Source: Geosiphon pyriformis
Lineage: Eukaryota > Glomeromycota > Glomeromycetes > Archaeosporales > Geosiphonaceae
Length of the DNA stretch: 64,000 nt
Reading direction: 5' to 3'
Assembly (NCBI GenBank): GCA_016748015.1
Contig: JAAOMT010000577.1
Coordinates: 63,881-127,880, forward strand
Shown: in pieces, positions 34,801-47,163 of the stretch
Layout of the letters: the number at the start of each line of letters is the position of its first letter
Numbering within the stretch: position 1 is the stretch's first letter
Notes under the pieces: generated by a model
Database searches by the model: none
What the model was told of the DNA's origin: nothing
Seen by the model: only the letters and a program-made list of their open reading frames with translations
Program-made: the position numbers and the translations under genes

Positions 34801-37800
34801 ACTGGATCTTCTATGGACAAGAAACATTTAAAAAGAGCTATTTTCAAAATATAAATTTCTGATATTAATAGCAAAATATTTGATTCAATATGAAACCAAA
34901 TATTGTTTATTTACTTAAAGTCTTTTCCAATACATATAAAAAACGCTTTAAAGCCTTTCACTTAAAATAGTGCTTCTCTTTGTTTAAATAAATTTTCCAG
35001 TAAACCTAATTAAAAGAAGAGTAAAAATTTCCACAACTTTAAAATGTTGATGGAAATTACTTCTAAGACATGAAAGAAATCAAAATAAAGTTTTAATAAT
35101 TGTCCATGAGTTTACTTTTGTTCTAAAGCCAATATTTGGACAATTAAAATTTTTTTCTGTCACTCGAAAAATTGGAGCATACAAAAAATTTTGAAAAAAC
35201 GTTTGCACAGTTAATATTTTTGCATTGTATAAATTCCACAATAAAATGGAACAAAATTTCTCTTCATCTATCTTAAAAGGATTATGCGGCCTTGTCAAAA
35301 CATTTATTGCTGCTCAAAAAAGACCAAAATTTTATTTGTAACATAATAACTTACTTTATTATTAATTATTAAACCACTTAAATTAGTACATTATTTTTAA
35401 ATAAAGCCCCTTTCGCTCATTTAATTAAAAACCCAAGGTCGATTTATATGATCATTTTATCATCCTGAAATAAGCAAGCAATGATTTCCAAAATATCACT
35501 ATCTTATTTGGGATTTGATTAGAAAGCACCTGTTCAGGAAACAACTTCAAAAGACAATGTAAATTTTCAAATTCAAGGTTAAAACTTATTCTTTTGTACA
35601 TTAAAATTTTCTGTTTGAGGTTTAAAATTCAGAAAGTAGCAACCATTTTTTGAGATTTATAAGTTGAGAAAAATCTGTAAAATTTTTATATGAAAACAGA
35701 TAAGTTGACTTTTTTGAAGAATAATTCGCCTCATTTTTTTGTTCATGGGAATTTCAAATGTTGTTTTTTCTTTAATGTATATATATTAAGCTAAATTCTT
35801 TTAAAGAAATTTTGATATGCAATTTTATAATTTTGGTAGTATTATTTTAAAGATCTTTTTTGAGTAATCTTTATTGTAAAACTTTTCTAATTCACAAGCA
35901 ATTGAATAAAAGATTACAATTTTATTTTGCTATATAAGATTTATTTAATAATAGAAAACATAGTGTCTTACATTCCATTTATAAAAGTTTAAAATTATTA
36001 TTAGGTTTTTATTGTTATATGTAATACCAAACAATTTAAGCATAATAATAAAACTTAAACTGCAAAACTTATTTTAAAAAAATTACTTGGTATATTATCT
36101 AATTATAAAGTACTATTTTAATTAAAGCGTATTTAACAACAAATCTTTTTTTATTTACATTCCAAGTTTTTAATAATTTAGTTTGCCAATTGACAGAATA
36201 AATAATTTTATTATGTTGGAAAAAATTGAAATAAAGTAAATTCCAATATTTATAATCCAATTATAATTTTTTTTTCAAAATATTTGGCATAGTTTACACC
36301 ACCACATATAAAGTATCTTACAAACAAATAAACATATAATATACTAGTAATTCGGTTATTATAACAAAAAAAGAATGTTTAAATAAATCTTATTCTTTTT
36401 TTTTCCACAAAATATTTTCTTATTTTAATAATATTATATTTATATAAAAATAACTTATTTTCAAATTCTATTGTAATTATTGTGTTAAATTGAATAAACA
36501 AATTTTTATTCCAGTATATTTTTATTTAACTATAAAAAAAGAATACTTTAAATTGATTTTTATAAAGAATATTTATATTTTGGATATTTTAAATACAAAT
36601 CTTAATTTAATAATAGCTACAAACTAAAAACAATACAAAAAAGTAATTGTAAAATTTTGAAAAGAACTATATATATAAAAAACAGAACAAAACAGTAATA
36701 ACTTTTAAAAACCAGATATGTATGTAAGCATATGAATTTTTACTAATTTGTACAGTTATATTATATAGAGACAAATAATATTTTGTAATTCTTGGAATAA
36801 GTAATGCTTTTCATGTATTGTAAAAAGTGTTTGTATTGGAAACTTTTATGTTACATAAAAACAAAGAATGTTTTATAACTTTTAAAGTCAATAATGCTAT
36901 ACAAAATACTTTTATAAACTTTTATATTACATAAAAGCACATAATATTCTATAAATTTTAAAATAAATAAGACTTTTAGTATATTTTATATTTGTAAACT
37001 ACAGAAAAACAAATAATATTTTGTGATCTTTAGAATAAATAGTGTCTTTGGTTACAACATGTAGCAAGCTTTGAATGGTTATTATTTTTTAGAAATTAGT
37101 TATAACCTTTTTTTGTCTATTTCTTAAAAGCACAAAACCGAGTTAACAAGTTCTGAGAGTTTTTAAGAAGAAAAAAACCTTAAGAAAATAGTAGATATAT
37201 AATATGTTTTAATTATAAATATTTTTATGACTTTTCTATAACTGCCACAGTTTGATAGAAGTTTTAATCTACAGATTAGTACATCAAAAATAATGAATAC
37301 TTTTGCTACTTATTAAAAAAAGTAAAGTAATTAGGCATATAAAAGCTTGGAGCACTGATAATGACAAAAGCAACAGATTTAATGACAAGATAAGCTCATT
37401 ATGCATATGATTAATATATTTTATTATTAAAATAGAAACTAAAGATGAAAAAAATCTTGAGATGATAAGTATACAATGAAGTATTACCTTGTTTTTTTAT
37501 TCTAAATGTTTTAGAGTAATGAAAATGAAAAGGAAAATCGAAGCTTGGTGGAGTATTGGGAAGAATATGAATAAAAGTAAGAACAAAAGAAAGCATGAAG
37601 ACGATAAGGTACATGTTAACTGAAAACCACTGTGTTTCCTTGATTACTTCAATTATAGGCATTGGGCTAATTCATAATCTCTGTATTTATAGAATAATAA
37701 TGGGCAAAGTTTTGTTAAAAAACTTCTCAATGAATCACAACAATGCTCCATTGGTACTTCAAAGATTAATTCTTTATATATTTTGGGCATTAACCTTATT

Positions 37801-38664
37801 TATTCCAGAACTTTCTAATTTGAGTCTACATCGATTCAAAAAAACAATTATACAAATTTTAAATTTGACTTTTTATCCAAGAATATCATATTTCTCAAAG
37901 TTTGAAATAATCGTTTTAAGAGATCAAGTTTTTTATCGAAAATTCTTTTTATCTTTTGGAAAATTAATATACTAGAAAACCACCAGATAATGAATGGAAA
38001 TTACAAATAAACAAGAAGCTTGATTATGATTTTATCGCCTCTAATCTTCTTAATATTTAAAATTCCAATTTGCCTTACTACTAGACCCTGAAGATTGTGT
38101 TAACTTTGAAACAATAATATGCATGTCACATCGATGGGGTAATCAAATTTGACGATCGGCAAAGAATAAATATGGTTGTGAAAATCGCTCAAATCCTAGA
38201 AATTTGGAAAAAAGCTAACATGAAATTCAGGAATTTAGATTCCCTACGACGATATTTATTCTCACATCTAAATTTTATATCCCTTAATTTTATGAAGATA
38301 ATTTCTGGTATTTCACGAAAAGTCAGTCGAATCTTTTAACAAAATCGTTTCAACTTAATACTTTTGAATAATGCAATGAAATTATTTTATCTGAAAACAT
38401 ATTACATGTATTATGCGATCAAATAGAATAAAGAATTTCGGACTATTAAACGATTTGCTGTTGATCTTGAAAAAAATGTACACAATCTCTACCTTTAGGT
38501 TTATCAGTATCCCGATAGGAATAAACAGTTTAGAAACATGAAAGGGGAAAAAAAGGAGAAACTCACCAAGATATTTTAATACAGAACTTAGAAAATTATA
38601 AAAAATAGAGATATCTTGCAGCAGAAATGAAATATTTTATTCAAACGTGAGGTCGAAATTTTTA
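31871..38664. other. AT desert, no supported gene
   Basis: Nearly seven kilobases of extremely AT-rich DNA full of A/T homopolymers and TTATTAA-like words. Short frames exist but are AT-codon chance products. The longest, 37595-37975 plus (about 126 codons, hydrophobic), shows no family motif. No tRNA, rRNA or transposase was recognised. Confidence 0.55.
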
Positions 38665-40159
38665 ATGCACCATATATTTTCCTGCCAAGGCTGTCTCTCA
38701 AATCTTGAAATTTTCAAGAAAGATAAAAGAATAAAATGGAAAATTTTAAAACTAGCAGTTTTGTCCTTGCCTTGCATTTTCTTTGTTATTTGCGCAATAA
38801 TTATGTCGAACCCAAATATTAACGTTAGCTTTAAGAGACAACCTAGCAAGACTCTTTGGACAAAAACTCAAAATAACGTTCTAAACATTATAGATTTCCC
38901 TTCAAAAGTGCCACAAAGGAATAGAAATTTAAACCTATATAGTGACTTCAAAAAGAAAAAGAGAAATTCATATATTGAAAAAGAAGGCAAAAAAGGAGAT
39001 AGTCTGGCAATAAATTTACCTATCAAGGAACATTCTAAAGTTTCCCCAAAAATTCTTGTCCCTCTTTACGGTGACACTTGGCAACTTCTAGCTAGAATGG
39101 TAAGATTTGCAAACCTTCCACATTGCCGGTCAGACAACAATGTCGGAAAATCAGTCCCGGGAATTATAGGTTGTTGATCAATGAAATATTCCTTTAAAAA
39201 ATACAGAAGTAAATACCTGACCTCCTTTTATTTTTTTATAGCAAATGTTTTTCTGGACATTAGAACAAAAGATATTATAGGTTATTTTAGAGGCCCAGGA
39301 TTACGGATAAAAGAATTTGAAAATGAAAGGGTTGAACTTGCCATAGCTGCATATACATTTCCCCCTCCAATTGGAACAGTAAGGACGATGGTTCATCAAC
39401 TTTGGTCTTCGCAAGTACAAAAATTTCTCCCAGATTTGTACCGTAAAATTCAACATTTCATAGACGTTTCAACTCCCAGGACGAATTTAAAAATATATTT
39501 TAGTGGACATGGAATTGGTGGAGGTGAAAATTTATCATAATTTAGGCGAAAAGAGTCGTCACGTATTTCACTAATCGTTGAAAAATTTTCACAACTCAGC
39601 ATATGCATTGCTAGCTGCGATGTCACTTCAAGAACAAATTTTAAAGGTACCGAATAAGTGGGATTTCGCAATTCTCAAAGTAATAACATTCGGTCAACCA
39701 CGTGTTGGAATCGAATCTTTTGCAAATTTAGCAAATCGAGTGTTGCAAGTTTTTCGGGTCACCCATTCAAATGACCGCATTCCTCAATATCCACCTAGAG
39801 TCAAAAGATTCTTACACGTAGAACGAGAATTTTGGGTTCAATCCGATGATGATTGTAATTGTCAGGCTCAGTTTTCATTATTTCCAGGTTCAAATGTATT
39901 GGAATGCCCGGGAATCGATAAAATGGGGAACGGGATAGTTAAACCTGGTGAAAATCCGGTAAAAAAGCTTATTTCTTCTAAGCAATACCTAATTTCAGTT
40001 CTCTTCATATCTAATTTTTAAAGAATGCTCTTTTAGGAATGCAATGCGAGACAAGGTGGCTCTAAAATTAGTAGTTTAGCAGCACATCTGGGGCCATATT
40101 TTGGTGAAACAATTGGAAGCTGTAGCGTATTATTAGAAGATGGCTTTCGTGAAGATTGA
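38665..40159 (+). CDS. class-3 lipase-like protein, paralogue, also lacking the nucleophile Ser
   Basis: Exons 38665-39169, 39242-39523, 39600-39958 and 40037-40159 give 422 residues. The first ATG in frame is 38665. A basic N-terminus precedes a membrane anchor (about residues 30-48, LAVLSLPCIFFVICAIIMS), then a Lys-rich linker. The hydrolase core follows: FSGHGIGGG around 256-264, with Gly259 at the nucleophile position, VITFGQPRVG, RVTHSNDRIP (acid) and FLHVEREFW (base). Intron positions and phases match the gene at 1.5-2.8 kb exactly, including the intron splitting the Gly codon right after GHGIGG. The retained Asp and His with a shared Ser-to-Gly change suggest a family selected for a non-hydrolytic role. 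Likely a type II membrane protein entering the secretory route. Confidence 0.85.
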
Positions 40160-40541
40160 ATTAAAAAAGGGCCAATTTCAAGGAGCAATCAAAATGGATT
40201 TCATGAAAACTTCTCTATAAAATTGGGAAATTTTCCAAAAACTTTAGAAAGCAAAATTTTAAAAAGCTATATGCTCTGTATCTAGAAAAACATACAATTC
40301 AAGTATTTTAAATGCCTCATTACCAAAAATAACAAAGCAGAAAACCTATAAATTAAAAGACTCTAGTCACTAAGTTTTTGCGGGACCCAAGAGCTTTTTG
40401 CATCATTAACGCAGTCTGCAGGATAGTCATAATTTGCCTTGAATTTCATCTTTGTCTGTGAATTAACTCAATGAAAAGATACATAAGTGAGAATAAGCAA
40501 TTTTCCAAAATATTTGTTATTATAAAAATTGTTCAGTAATT

Positions 40542-41825
40542 TTACCTATAGCTAAAGAGCCCGAACAATACGTGTATATTTTTCTCCTGTCCACCCTTGA
40601 TACTTCTTCTGCAATATTTTATGGCTTGATGTGAATCTTTGGGGACACCATTGCCCCGCAAGTAATGCATAGCCAATTCACTTTGTCCAATGTAGTGTTC
40701 TCCATCAGCACTTTTTTGATACCAGTAGACCGCTTTTTTATAGTCAATCTTGGTTCCGATCCCTATCAAAATATAAATCGATTCTCTCGAAATATTTATC
40801 ATTATTGTTCTTTCAATCTGAGGATTTAACAAGAGCTTACCTCGAAAATAGCAAGAGGCAAGAACACATTGACCATGGGGATCTCCGGAATTCGCAGCTT
40901 TGAGATGCCAACCAAATCCTATTTTACTATCCTCCTGAACTCCAAGACCATTTCGATAACAAAAACCAACCCGATTTTGAGCTGGCTCATACCCATTTTC
41001 TGCTGACTTTATATACCAATTGAAAGCTTCCGCTTTATCCTCAGCTACTCCACAACCGTGATTATAGCAGAATCCGATTGCAAACTGTGCCATTGCATTC
41101 TCTGCTGTCATTGCAGATTTCATATACCATTGGTAAACCAAATCAGGCCTCCGCAATGTTCCAATGGCATTCTCATAACAATAGGCCAAGTTATATTGGC
41201 CAATTGTAAATCCATTCATTGCTGATTTTTCAGCCCAATAAAATGCTTTTATATCATCATTTTTCGTCCCTGTTGCATCACGATAACAGCGACATAAGAA
41301 ATTCTGCGCATATTTGTCATCACATTCGGCTGATTGGTGATAAATTTCAACTGCTTTTGATTGATTAATTGTTGTCCCAATTCCAAATTCATGACAAAAT
41401 CCTAGCAATGGCAAATGTCGGGTACCAGTTTTTGCGCGAAGAGCATTAAACAGTTCTACAGCTTCAATATCCTTCTTGCATATATTTTTGTAAATATATC
41501 TTGGTAATTTTTTGAAATACATTCCATTTTCCAATGCATCAATAAAGATTTCATTGGCAATTGCTACGATACGATCTGACCTTGACATTTCGCCATCATC
41601 GTTTGAAGGGATCGAAATTGTGGGTGAAGTTTCATTTTGCGAGCGTGAACATGGATCTACCTTTGGGCTTTTCGACAGGAGAGTGATATCCTTTACAGAT
41701 TCAGGCAGAGGAGATTTACGGGATTCATCTATGGTTATTGAATTTAAAAAATTCAATAATTCTTCCTGATCGTTTGAAATTCTTAAGCTTGGGTGTGGAT
41801 TAAATTTGGCATCAGAGAGCTCCAT
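40542..41825 (-). CDS. Sel1-like-repeat protein with a stop-free 78-nt intron
   Basis: ATG 41825 (MELSDAKF) is the first in-frame methionine. Residues 1-105 form an acidic/Ser-rich leader, then a helical region ends in GFCHEFGIGT. Exon 1 runs 41825-40841. A GTAAGC donor and a TTTTGATAG acceptor remove 40840-40763, and exon 2 is 40762-40542. Splicing restores the unit CYFRG-IGTKIDYKKA and gives about 401 residues with seven to eight units. The terminal unit reads KDSHQAIKYCRRS. The intron is a multiple of three without stops, so unspliced RNA would give a 26-residue insertion. The end AGCTATAGGTAA also holds a potential donor, so a further tiny exon is possible. Subgroup of the 19.6 kb gene. 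Confidence 0.85.
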   Translation of the reverse strand: MELSDAKFNPHPSLRISNDQEELLNFLNSITIDESRKSPLPESVKDITLLSKSPKVDPCSRSQNETSPTISIPSNDDGEMSRSDRIVAIANEIFIDALENGMYFKKLPRYIYKNICKKDIEAVELFNALRAKTGTRHLPLLGFCHEFGIGTTINQSKAVEIYHQSAECDDKYAQNFLCRCYRDATGTKNDDIKAFYWAEKSAMNGFTIGQYNLAYCYENAIGTLRRPDLVYQWYMKSAMTAENAMAQFAIGFCYNHGCGVAEDKAEAFNWYIKSAENGYEPAQNRVGFCYRNGLGVQEDSKIGFGWHLKAANSGDPHGQCVLASCYFRGKLLLNPQIERTIMINISRESIYILIGIGTKIDYKKAVYWYQKSADGEHYIGQSELAMHYLRGNGVPKDSHQAIKYCRRSIKGGQEKNIHVLFGLFSYR

Positions 41826-42750
41826 GCTTTTCAAAGATTTTCGGTTATCAAAAAATCAAGCAAAAATAGAAAATGCAAATATGTAAAAAGCGCTCAAGCA
41901 TGATTAAAATGTGATGCTCATTGAAAATAATAATTAAAAAGATAGAAGTATGTACAACTCCTAATTTGGTAAGCGTCGCACGTGACCTTACAGTTTAGCG
42001 CCAAATCAATATTCATAATTCATAAACCGAAGTTTCTCATATAACGTTAAAGTTTTTCCCTATCCATTAATCTCGCTGATGTTCCAACTCTCAGGCAACT
42101 TTTTGGGAAATTAACATACTATTTCGGAAATAAAAGTATAAATATTTTTTAATTTCCACCAAATGGATATTTATGAATTAGAATGTGAACAGCTAAATAC
42201 AAAAGAGAGCATTATAACAATTAAAAAGGAGAATATAAAACTCATCATAATGATGAGATCCAAATAATAATAATTTAATTAAAGTTATTCAAATAATCAT
42301 AATAAAATAATGTTTAATTGTTACATTTTGTCTTTAAATTACATAGTTGCAATTTACATATAGTTATTTGAAATAGAGAAAAGTTTTATGAAGTTACTTA
42401 AATTTGAATTTTATTAATAGAATATTATCGTGAATTTTTTTTAATAATTATACATAAATGTTGTGATCTTTACATCTTAAAAAAAAATGAGTGGATTTAT
42501 TTATCATATTTTCTTATTAGTCATTAATCTCTATCCATTGCTCTCTGTTAGCTTGGTCCTTTGAACCATAATAACACAAAAACAAGCCTACACCATATAT
42601 CCTTTATCTGTTATTTCCCTTTTAAAAGTGTAAGTAAAATAAGCTCTAGTGACATTGAATGAATTTTTTTTATAAATATATAAACGATTTTATTTTAAAA
42701 AAGACACTCTTACCATTTCTACTTCAAAGCAGTCTCATTCATAAAACAAG
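41826..42750. other. intergenic, AT-rich
   Basis: No supported feature. It contains the presumptive promoter of the minus-strand SLR gene and the upstream flank of the Fanzor fragment. Confidence 0.5.
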
Positions 42751-42754
42751 AAGT

Positions 42755-42930
42755 TGTGTTCTTCACTCGCGGGTTTGACGCAACTGTCATCCCATTATTT
42801 AAGGTGTCAAAAATGATAACTTGTAAGGCCAGAAAAATCACGCAAAAGGCACTCCAGAAAATGCTTTACTGTATTATCATTTCCGCTAACATTTGATTTT
42901 CAAGGCCGAGGAGTAAGAAAATTATTTAAA
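42755..42930 (+). mobile_element. Fanzor fragment, RuvC-II region only
   Basis: A short piece on the plus strand reads RGFDATVIPLFKVSKM and then KARKITQKALQKMLY, the same segment that occurs at 44140-44260 in relic 3. The RuvC-II Glu has become Lys. It lies about 120 bases before the first block of relic 3 and in the same orientation, so it is either an older truncated insertion or a partial duplication. Confidence 0.65.
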
Positions 42931-43039
42931 AAGTGCAAACCTGATTAGTACTTATTCTCTTAGAAAATTAATCTCGAAATAAAAAAAATTTGAAAAGCAA
43001 ATATTTTTGTTTTCTTTAAACCGAAAATACGACAATATA

Positions 43040-44390
43040 CTAAAATACCTGTCTTCAACCTCCATTTTGCAAAACTCGTGGTTCTCTTCAACGATGCGAC
43101 TCTGACGAGCTCAAACTCTTCCTGGATATTTTTGTCAACAAAGTCTTCATCTGCCCCTACTGAGGAGAGCGGAGGAACAAAAAAGCGCAAGAGAAGGGTA
43201 ACAGCAGCCCGTGGTAAACGCCAGACATCCTAAACTGCATGTTACTAGTCAAGATGTATCTCAACCACCCTCAGAAGCAGTTATTGAAACGATAGATGGT
43301 TTGGTGAGATGGAGCAAAAAGAGTCGCATTATTATGAAACAAGATGGTATCACGAAAAAAAGGATAGTTAAAACCAATAACGTTTCAACAAAAACGTCAT
43401 CTTTTCAATAATGTTTCAGGAATCTGCGGTGAGGAAAAATTTCGCAGAGCTATCTCCATCTTGGCATGCATTAGTTGCGCGAAAGGAAGTTTTTAAACCT
43501 AATGCATACGACAACAAGGTTTTCAACACATCATCTTTCTTTTCAATCTCATAAGGCATTAAACCATAATGATTCGTGCTCGGAGTTAACCTGGAATTGC
43601 TTCTATGTATCTTACACTTACATTCCCAGCAATATATGCATATGCACATCGACACAAGGTAAAGATGATAAATTTTTTACCTTTTTGGTTTTTTAATTAT
43701 TCATATCTTTATTTTTATGAATAAACATGTAATATGACCTCTCCATTTCGAGAAAAAAAACAATTGGCTCAATCCATACAAAATAAAATGTGATGGCAAG
43801 CTCACTTACTATCGCAAAACTAATGAATAAAAGTTTGCCTGAGTATAGGAGACGCAAAAACATCTCGGCAAAACCCGCACAGATGGCTCTATTCATAGAG
43901 TCTCCATAGATCCTGGCATCCGCACACCATTACCCAGGAAAAGATGTAGGCAAAATAGGCTCCTGTCGTATCAGTCGTATCGTTCGCCTCTGCAAATTTA
44001 TGGATGACCTTTGTTCAAAGAAAGATAAATTAAATACCTCCTCAAAACATAAGAAAGCTAAAACCGGAATATTTGAAAAGGGGATTGGGGGGATGCATCA
44101 AAAGATCTTGCACTTGCAGACATAAATACACAGAAAGGCCGTCGCATTTTTCACTCACGGGTTTGATGCTATTGTCATTTCTCCCTTTGAGGCATTTGAC
44201 ATGGTGAGTCGCAAGACAAGAAAGATTACGCGAAAACGTCTGATCACCAAGGCCGAGGAACTAGGGGCTCGTGTTATTATCCAGAACGAAACTTACGCAT
44301 TCAAAAACTTGTAGTCTATGTCGTAACATCCAAAGAATCAGAGGGTCCGAAGTGTACAACTGCCGGATTTGTAGAATTGTGAGATTTTAG
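43040..44390 (+). mobile_element. Fanzor (eukaryotic TnpB-like) relic 3
   Basis: Plus strand. The first block, 43050-43150, matches relics 2 and 4 at the DNA level (GTGGTTCTCTTC box followed by GATGCGAC). The stretch 43240-43420 matches relic 1 (VTSQDVSQPPSEAVIETIDG). At 43790-43920 is a block with GKLTYYRKTNE then SIHRVSIDPGIRTP, a well-kept RuvC-I. At 44165-44215 is VISPFEAFDMVSRKTRKIT with the RuvC-II Glu in place. At 44240-44290 the LITKAEELGARVIIQ-like segment follows in a neighbouring frame, then KCTTAGFV near 44355, where the final DRD motif is lost. Several stops and shifts make it non-functional. Confidence 0.72.
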
Positions 44391-46356
44391 CATATCCAAA
44401 ATCATAAAGCGCAGATGTTTAAAAAGAATTCATGAGTCATTAGGCCGCACAAAAATATTGGGCTGACTTTGGTGATCAGAAGCTGGCATCCTTTTGGTTG
44501 GTTGCTAAAGATTCCCATTTTTTTAAAGTCAATTTTTAAAGCAATAGCTTTTGATTTTTTTGCAAAATGTTGTTAAAATCAACTAATAAATGTTTTATTT
44601 CTTGATAGCAAAAACGCTTCCTGCCCACGATGTTACCAAGATTCAGTTCAAAAATATCAATTTCAAGTTATATTCTAAATTTATAACAATGTTCCAGATC
44701 TGCAAAATTTGTTTGAACCAATAGAATTTCACAGCTTTCCTTTGATCATATGTGTAACCCCCTACTCAGGAGAAATCTTTTTTTATTTTACTAGAAATTG
44801 CAATACCAATTTTCGATTTTGAATTAGAGAAAACCTTGGTAGCTTAATAATTTTTAGATCTGCATAACTACTATTTGATGAGTATGATGACTTTGAATCT
44901 TTTCAAACGTCACAAAAAGATCTGGCCAAAAAGTATTGTTTTACTGGATAAGGTACTTATGGCAAGAAATTCTTTTCCTAAAGTATCATAACTTGGAAAT
45001 TGAAAACAATAATAAAACTTTTAATTAAACTTTGTAGTTCTTCAATATTCTTTTTTCGAAAGACGAATTTTATAAACCAAATTCTGTCTGATTCAGCCCA
45101 ATAACAATGTTTCTAGATCTCTAATATCTCAATCATAAAGAACTGCATTTAATTTCCCTCTATAAACAGTTTATGACTATTGTCAAATAAATAATTATCA
45201 ATCACAATAGAAAATTGAAAGAATTAATTATATATTTTCATTTAATGTGATAAAAATCAAAAATTTGAACCCTTTGTTGATGTAAAGGCTGAGATTTCTG
45301 GGAGAATAATTTAATTTTCAAAACATGTCCAAGTAAACAAGTATTTAAAAATTTTGTTTTTTAATTACTAATTCAAGGTCACCAACAATCCTGCCAATAG
45401 AAATCAACCTGGCCGATTTCTGATATTGAAATCTATAACTTTACCACTTCGATTCATCGAACGTTTTGTGTACATTTTAATACTTGCAGATTAACACCTG
45501 AAACAAGAAATAAACATTTTTAACTTTCGTTAAAAAAAAATACAAAAACCTTTTTTATACGTTTCGATTTTTGACCCCCTGTTGAAAAAACCAATGAAAA
45601 ACAATCTCCAATGCTTTGTGATTTACACAATGGAATGGCGTTAACATGGAATAATTAATAGCGTTTTTTTTTCGCTGATCATTTAATATCAAACATTTCT
45701 AACTCCGTTTGTATTTGCATGTATATATATATTAAAATAGTTTGTTGATTAATAATGATATATTAACCAATAAACATCAAGCCACTTATACTGTTTATCC
45801 TTTAGTTTTAACCGTTTCCTCCCTTTTTTCTCTCCCTTTCTTAAAACGGTTATCTTGTTATCTTTTTTCTACCCCTTTCATTTTATCGTAATTTGCCAAC
45901 TATCAAATATTGAATTAACTAAGAAAAGGTGACAATATGATAAAGGCAATTACAAAGTTATGAGATTTAATGCCCGCAATAAAGCCTGGAAGCGAAAATT
46001 AGTTATAAGATAATTGGGTGTACAACATGGACCACGCTAGATCACACTACTCTGGGAGGTTAATCCAGGATTGGCCTTTAATAATGCAGTGCTACCTTTT
46101 CTTTACATCACCTTTTGAGCAGCAATTTCTGCATTGCCCCAAATAATGGCATACTAAGGGTAGTATTTATTTTTGGGAGTTATTTGGGTTAGGAAAGGAT
46201 TAAATTGAGACGGCAGGAACGTCAATTGAAAAAAAAAATTTTTTGCTTTTTTCTTGAATTAAAACCTCCATTCTTTGGAATAATTTCCTTGATATAATAT
46301 TATTTATTTTAACATTTTTGAAACATCTTGAAGAAAACTTTCTAAAACAAACGAAG
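44391..46356. other. intergenic, nothing recognised
   Basis: AT-rich spacer between Fanzor relic 3 and the next SLR gene. No frame or repeat supported. Confidence 0.5.
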
Positions 46357-47163
46357 ATGACAACAACATCGTCACCAACCATTGCCAGAACGAAAAAAGT
46401 TTCTGAATATGGATATCGAGAGGTTGAATATAAAGAAATAAGCTTTATCAATCGGATAAAACAATTATTTAAAAAAAATCAAAGTGGAAAAGCAAATATC
46501 AATAGCATACAAATAACTCCGGAATCAACAGCAATAAAGGAACTGTTAAACTCACTATCTAATATTATTGACCCAGGGGCAGAAGACCAACATTTACTAG
46601 CAGGCATAGAAACTTGGTTTTCTTCGCAACCGCAAACACGCAAAAAAATTTTCCAAGAACTAAGAAAAACTGCAAAAATTCACCATGAATACAATTTCCT
46701 CTTAGCATTCTTTTACCAACAGGGAATCGGTACACGAGTACAAACCAAGAAAACATTCAAATATTATAAGCGGGCTGCTGAAAAAGATGATTATTTCGGC
46801 CAAAATCAACTAGGATGGTGTTTTCAAAACGGTATTGGGACACGATGGGATTATGATAAAGCGTTTCAATGGTACTTGTCTTCAGCGAAAGGAGGGGATT
46901 TCTCAGGGATGTGTAACCTGGCTTATTGTTATACTGATGGGACTGGTACGACAGTAGATGAAAAAGAAGCCTTTTATTGGTTTTTAAAATCGGCTGAGTC
47001 TGGCATCGCAGTATCGCAAAATGCCGTTGCGGGATGTTTCCAAAATGGAAAAGGAACTACAAAGGACATTCACAAAGCTTTATATTGGTATCGAAGGTCA
47101 TTAAAGCATGGGTATCATTTTTGGCATTTAGGCTTAAGGAAATTGATGACTAAAGGTTATTAA
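46357..47163 (+). CDS. Sel1-like-repeat protein, single exon
   Basis: 268 residues from ATG 46357 (MTTTSSPTIARTKK). The first 65 residues are basic and polar. The helical region follows with IIDPGAEDQHLLAGIETWF and ends at FFYQQGIGT. Four units come next (KYYKRAAEKDDYFGQ, QWYLSSAKGGDFSGM, YWFLKSAESGIAVSQ), and the last contains KDIHKALYWYRRS. The N-terminal region is closest to the 11 kb gene and the 29.6 kb pseudogene, sharing the D-P-G-x-x-D-x-x-L core. Probably a soluble scaffold. No intron is needed. Confidence 0.87.
   Translation: MTTTSSPTIARTKKVSEYGYREVEYKEISFINRIKQLFKKNQSGKANINSIQITPESTAIKELLNSLSNIIDPGAEDQHLLAGIETWFSSQPQTRKKIFQELRKTAKIHHEYNFLLAFFYQQGIGTRVQTKKTFKYYKRAAEKDDYFGQNQLGWCFQNGIGTRWDYDKAFQWYLSSAKGGDFSGMCNLAYCYTDGTGTTVDEKEAFYWFLKSAESGIAVSQNAVAGCFQNGKGTTKDIHKALYWYRRSLKHGYHFWHLGLRKLMTKGY

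Noticed and set aside
37595-37975. 126-codon plus frame in the AT desert
   Set aside because: Composed mainly of codons expected from AT-rich DNA, no family motif, and it sits in a region with no other coding signal.
40380-40470. Minus-strand piece reading KMKFKANYDYPADC after a CAG acceptor, possible last exon of the 40.5 kb SLR gene
   Set aside because: Joining the visible donor to this acceptor stops after two codons, and the in-frame piece has no Sel1 similarity; no start is visible for a separate gene.
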